The notes below the pieces were generated by a model, which saw only the letters and a program-made list of their open reading frames with translations, ran no database searches and was not told where the DNA came from. From Bacillota bacterium (GTDB lineage: Bacteria; Bacillota; Sulfobacillia; JAJZYS01; JAJYTV01), in assembly GCA_021810725.1 (NCBI GenBank), contig JAJZIE010000181.1, forward strand, positions 1-5,327: a stretch of DNA of 5,327 bases, written 5' to 3'. Below, piece after piece: positions 4,212 to 5,327 of this stretch (position 1 is the stretch's first letter; each line of letters begins with the position of its first letter). Both the position numbers and the translations under genes were made by a program.

Positions 4212-5327
4212 ATGGATTTTCACCTCTCGCCGGAAGAGAAGCTGATCCTCGAGACGGTGCGCACGTTTGTGGACGCGGAACTCATGCCGCTGGAGCAGGA
4301 TCTCCAGCAGGCGGAGCTCGCAGGGCGCGGCGGGGACTTCCCCGACGAGGAGACGCTGCGCCGCCTGCAGGGAAGGGCGCGCGATTTCGGCCTTTGGGCG
4401 CTCCAGGTGCCTGAGGAGTACGGAGGGCTCGGCCTCGGCCAGCAGCTCATGGCCTTGATCACGATGGAGGTCCACCGCTGCCTCGTGCCGTTCCAGTTCG
4501 GGGGCGGCGCGGACAACATCCTCTTCGCGGGCACGGAGGAGCAGAAGCGCGAGTATCTCCTGCCGACCATCGCCGGCGAACGGCGTTCGTGCTTCGCCTT
4601 GACGGAACCCACCGCGGGCTCCGACGCCACGAACATCCGCCTGCAGGCCGTCGCTGACGGCGACGACTTCATCCTGACGGGCGAGAAGATCTTCATCACG
4701 GGCGGAAGCGAGGCGGACTACGCCATCGTCTTCGCCGTCACCGATCGCGAGAAGGGATCGCGGGGCGGCATCACCTGCTTCCTCGTGGACCGCTCGATGG
4801 GCTTCACGTCGCGCCCCATCCAGACGATGGGCGCATGGTCTCCCGCGCGCCTCGCCTTCGACGGCGTGCGGGTGCCGCGGCGCAACGTGCTGGGGGAGAT
4901 CGGGCGGGGCTTCGAGCTCGCCATGCGCTGGATCGTCAACGGCCGCGTCATCATCCCCGCGCGAGCGGTCGGCAGGGCGCAGCGCCTCCTCGAGATGGGC
5001 GTCGACTACGCCCGCCAGCGCGTCGCCTTCGGCCATCCGATCGGCGACTACCAGGCGATCCAGTGGATGCTCGCCGACTCCGAGGTGGAGATCGAGGCGG
5101 CCCGCTGGCTCGTCATGCACGCCGCCTGGCTGCAGGACGAGGGCATCGACAACCACCACGAGGCGTCGATCGCCAAGCTGCACGGCGCGCAGATGGTGAA
5201 CCGTGTCGCGGACCGCGTGCTGCAGATCCACGGCGGCATGGGCTACACGAAGGAGCTGCCGATCGAGCGCGTCCTGCGCCACGCCGGGGTCTTCCGCATC
5301 TACGAGGGGACCAACGAGACCCAGAAG
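4212..5327 (+). CDS. Acyl-CoA dehydrogenase, C-terminus cut by window end
   Basis: The frame is open for 372 codons to the last base; only about 10-20 residues are missing against the usual 380-395. This FAD enzyme oxidises acyl-CoA to trans-2-enoyl-CoA and normally passes electrons to electron-transfer flavoprotein. The family architecture is complete: an N-terminal helical domain with VPEEYGGLG; the flavin and substrate motif ALTEPTAGSDATN at residues 129-141; a middle beta domain (ILTGEKIFITGGSEADYAIVF); and a C-terminal helical domain with RVAFGHPIGDYQAIQWMLAD, QIHGGMGYTKELPIER and IYEGTNETQ. Glu365 in IYEGT matches the catalytic base of short- and medium-chain members, unlike isovaleryl-CoA or long-chain types, which use a glutamate elsewhere. 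Oddities are Asn141, where a small residue is usual at the end of the first signature, and His357, where an acidic residue is usual (RDA becomes RHA). It follows a terminator and has its own operator-like site, so it is probably a separate transcription unit. Substrate chain length cannot be read from the sequence. Confidence 0.93.
   Translation, partial: MDFHLSPEEKLILETVRTFVDAELMPLEQDLQQAELAGRGGDFPDEETLRRLQGRARDFGLWALQVPEEYGGLGLGQQLMALITMEVHRCLVPFQFGGGADNILFAGTEEQKREYLLPTIAGERRSCFALTEPTAGSDATNIRLQAVADGDDFILTGEKIFITGGSEADYAIVFAVTDREKGSRGGITCFLVDRSMGFTSRPIQTMGAWSPARLAFDGVRVPRRNVLGEIGRGFELAMRWIVNGRVIIPARAVGRAQRLLEMGVDYARQRVAFGHPIGDYQAIQWMLADSEVEIEAARWLVMHAAWLQDEGIDNHHEASIAKLHGAQMVNRVADRVLQIHGGMGYTKELPIERVLRHAGVFRIYEGTNETQK

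Noticed and set aside
3666..5282. 538-codon open frame on the minus strand opposite the PRC-barrel and dehydrogenase genes
   Set aside because: It has a low-complexity composition and no recognisable domain, and it spans the terminator and operator between two well-supported plus-strand genes. The lack of stops is a codon-bias effect.

Overview
The window is GC-rich bacterial DNA with compact gene spacing, strong GGAGG-type ribosome binding sites and mixed ATG/GTG/TTG starts. Long stop-free frames run antisense to the real genes, as expected at this GC content. The sequence does not fix the lineage. A lipoprotein with a lipobox, a one-pass exported protein and a fatty-acyl-CoA utilisation cluster would fit a soil- or sediment-type high-GC bacterium, such as a high-GC Firmicute, an actinobacterium or a proteobacterium-like lineage.

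Left part (1-1907): the C-terminal 85 codons of an unidentified plus-strand gene end at 258. They converge on a two-gene minus-strand unit. Its first gene (1907 to 1038) encodes a 289-residue protein with one N-terminal membrane anchor. Its second gene (best start TTG at 991, ending at 344) encodes a 215-residue lipoprotein. Neither has a function I can recognise. The unit has a candidate sigma70-like promoter in a small AT-rich island at 1930-1958, framed by a perfect 8-bp inverted repeat that includes the first gene's ribosome binding site.

Right part (2095-5327): the plus strand carries an AMP-forming fatty-acyl-CoA ligase (2095-3669), a small PRC-barrel-like protein (about 3747-4115), a hairpin terminator (4124-4152) and an acyl-CoA dehydrogenase (from 4212, cut by the window end a few residues short of its C-terminus). 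Ligase and dehydrogenase catalyse the activation step and the first oxidation step of beta-oxidation-type acyl-CoA catabolism.

The most informative regulatory signal is a shared palindrome, TACC(A/G)ACCGGTCGG, found at 2014-2027 ahead of the ligase and at 4157-4170 ahead of the dehydrogenase. It looks like the operator of a TetR-family regulator and would tie the two transcription units into one regulon. The regulator itself is not in the window. No RNA genes, mobile elements, CRISPR arrays or clear novel defence or metabolic systems were seen.
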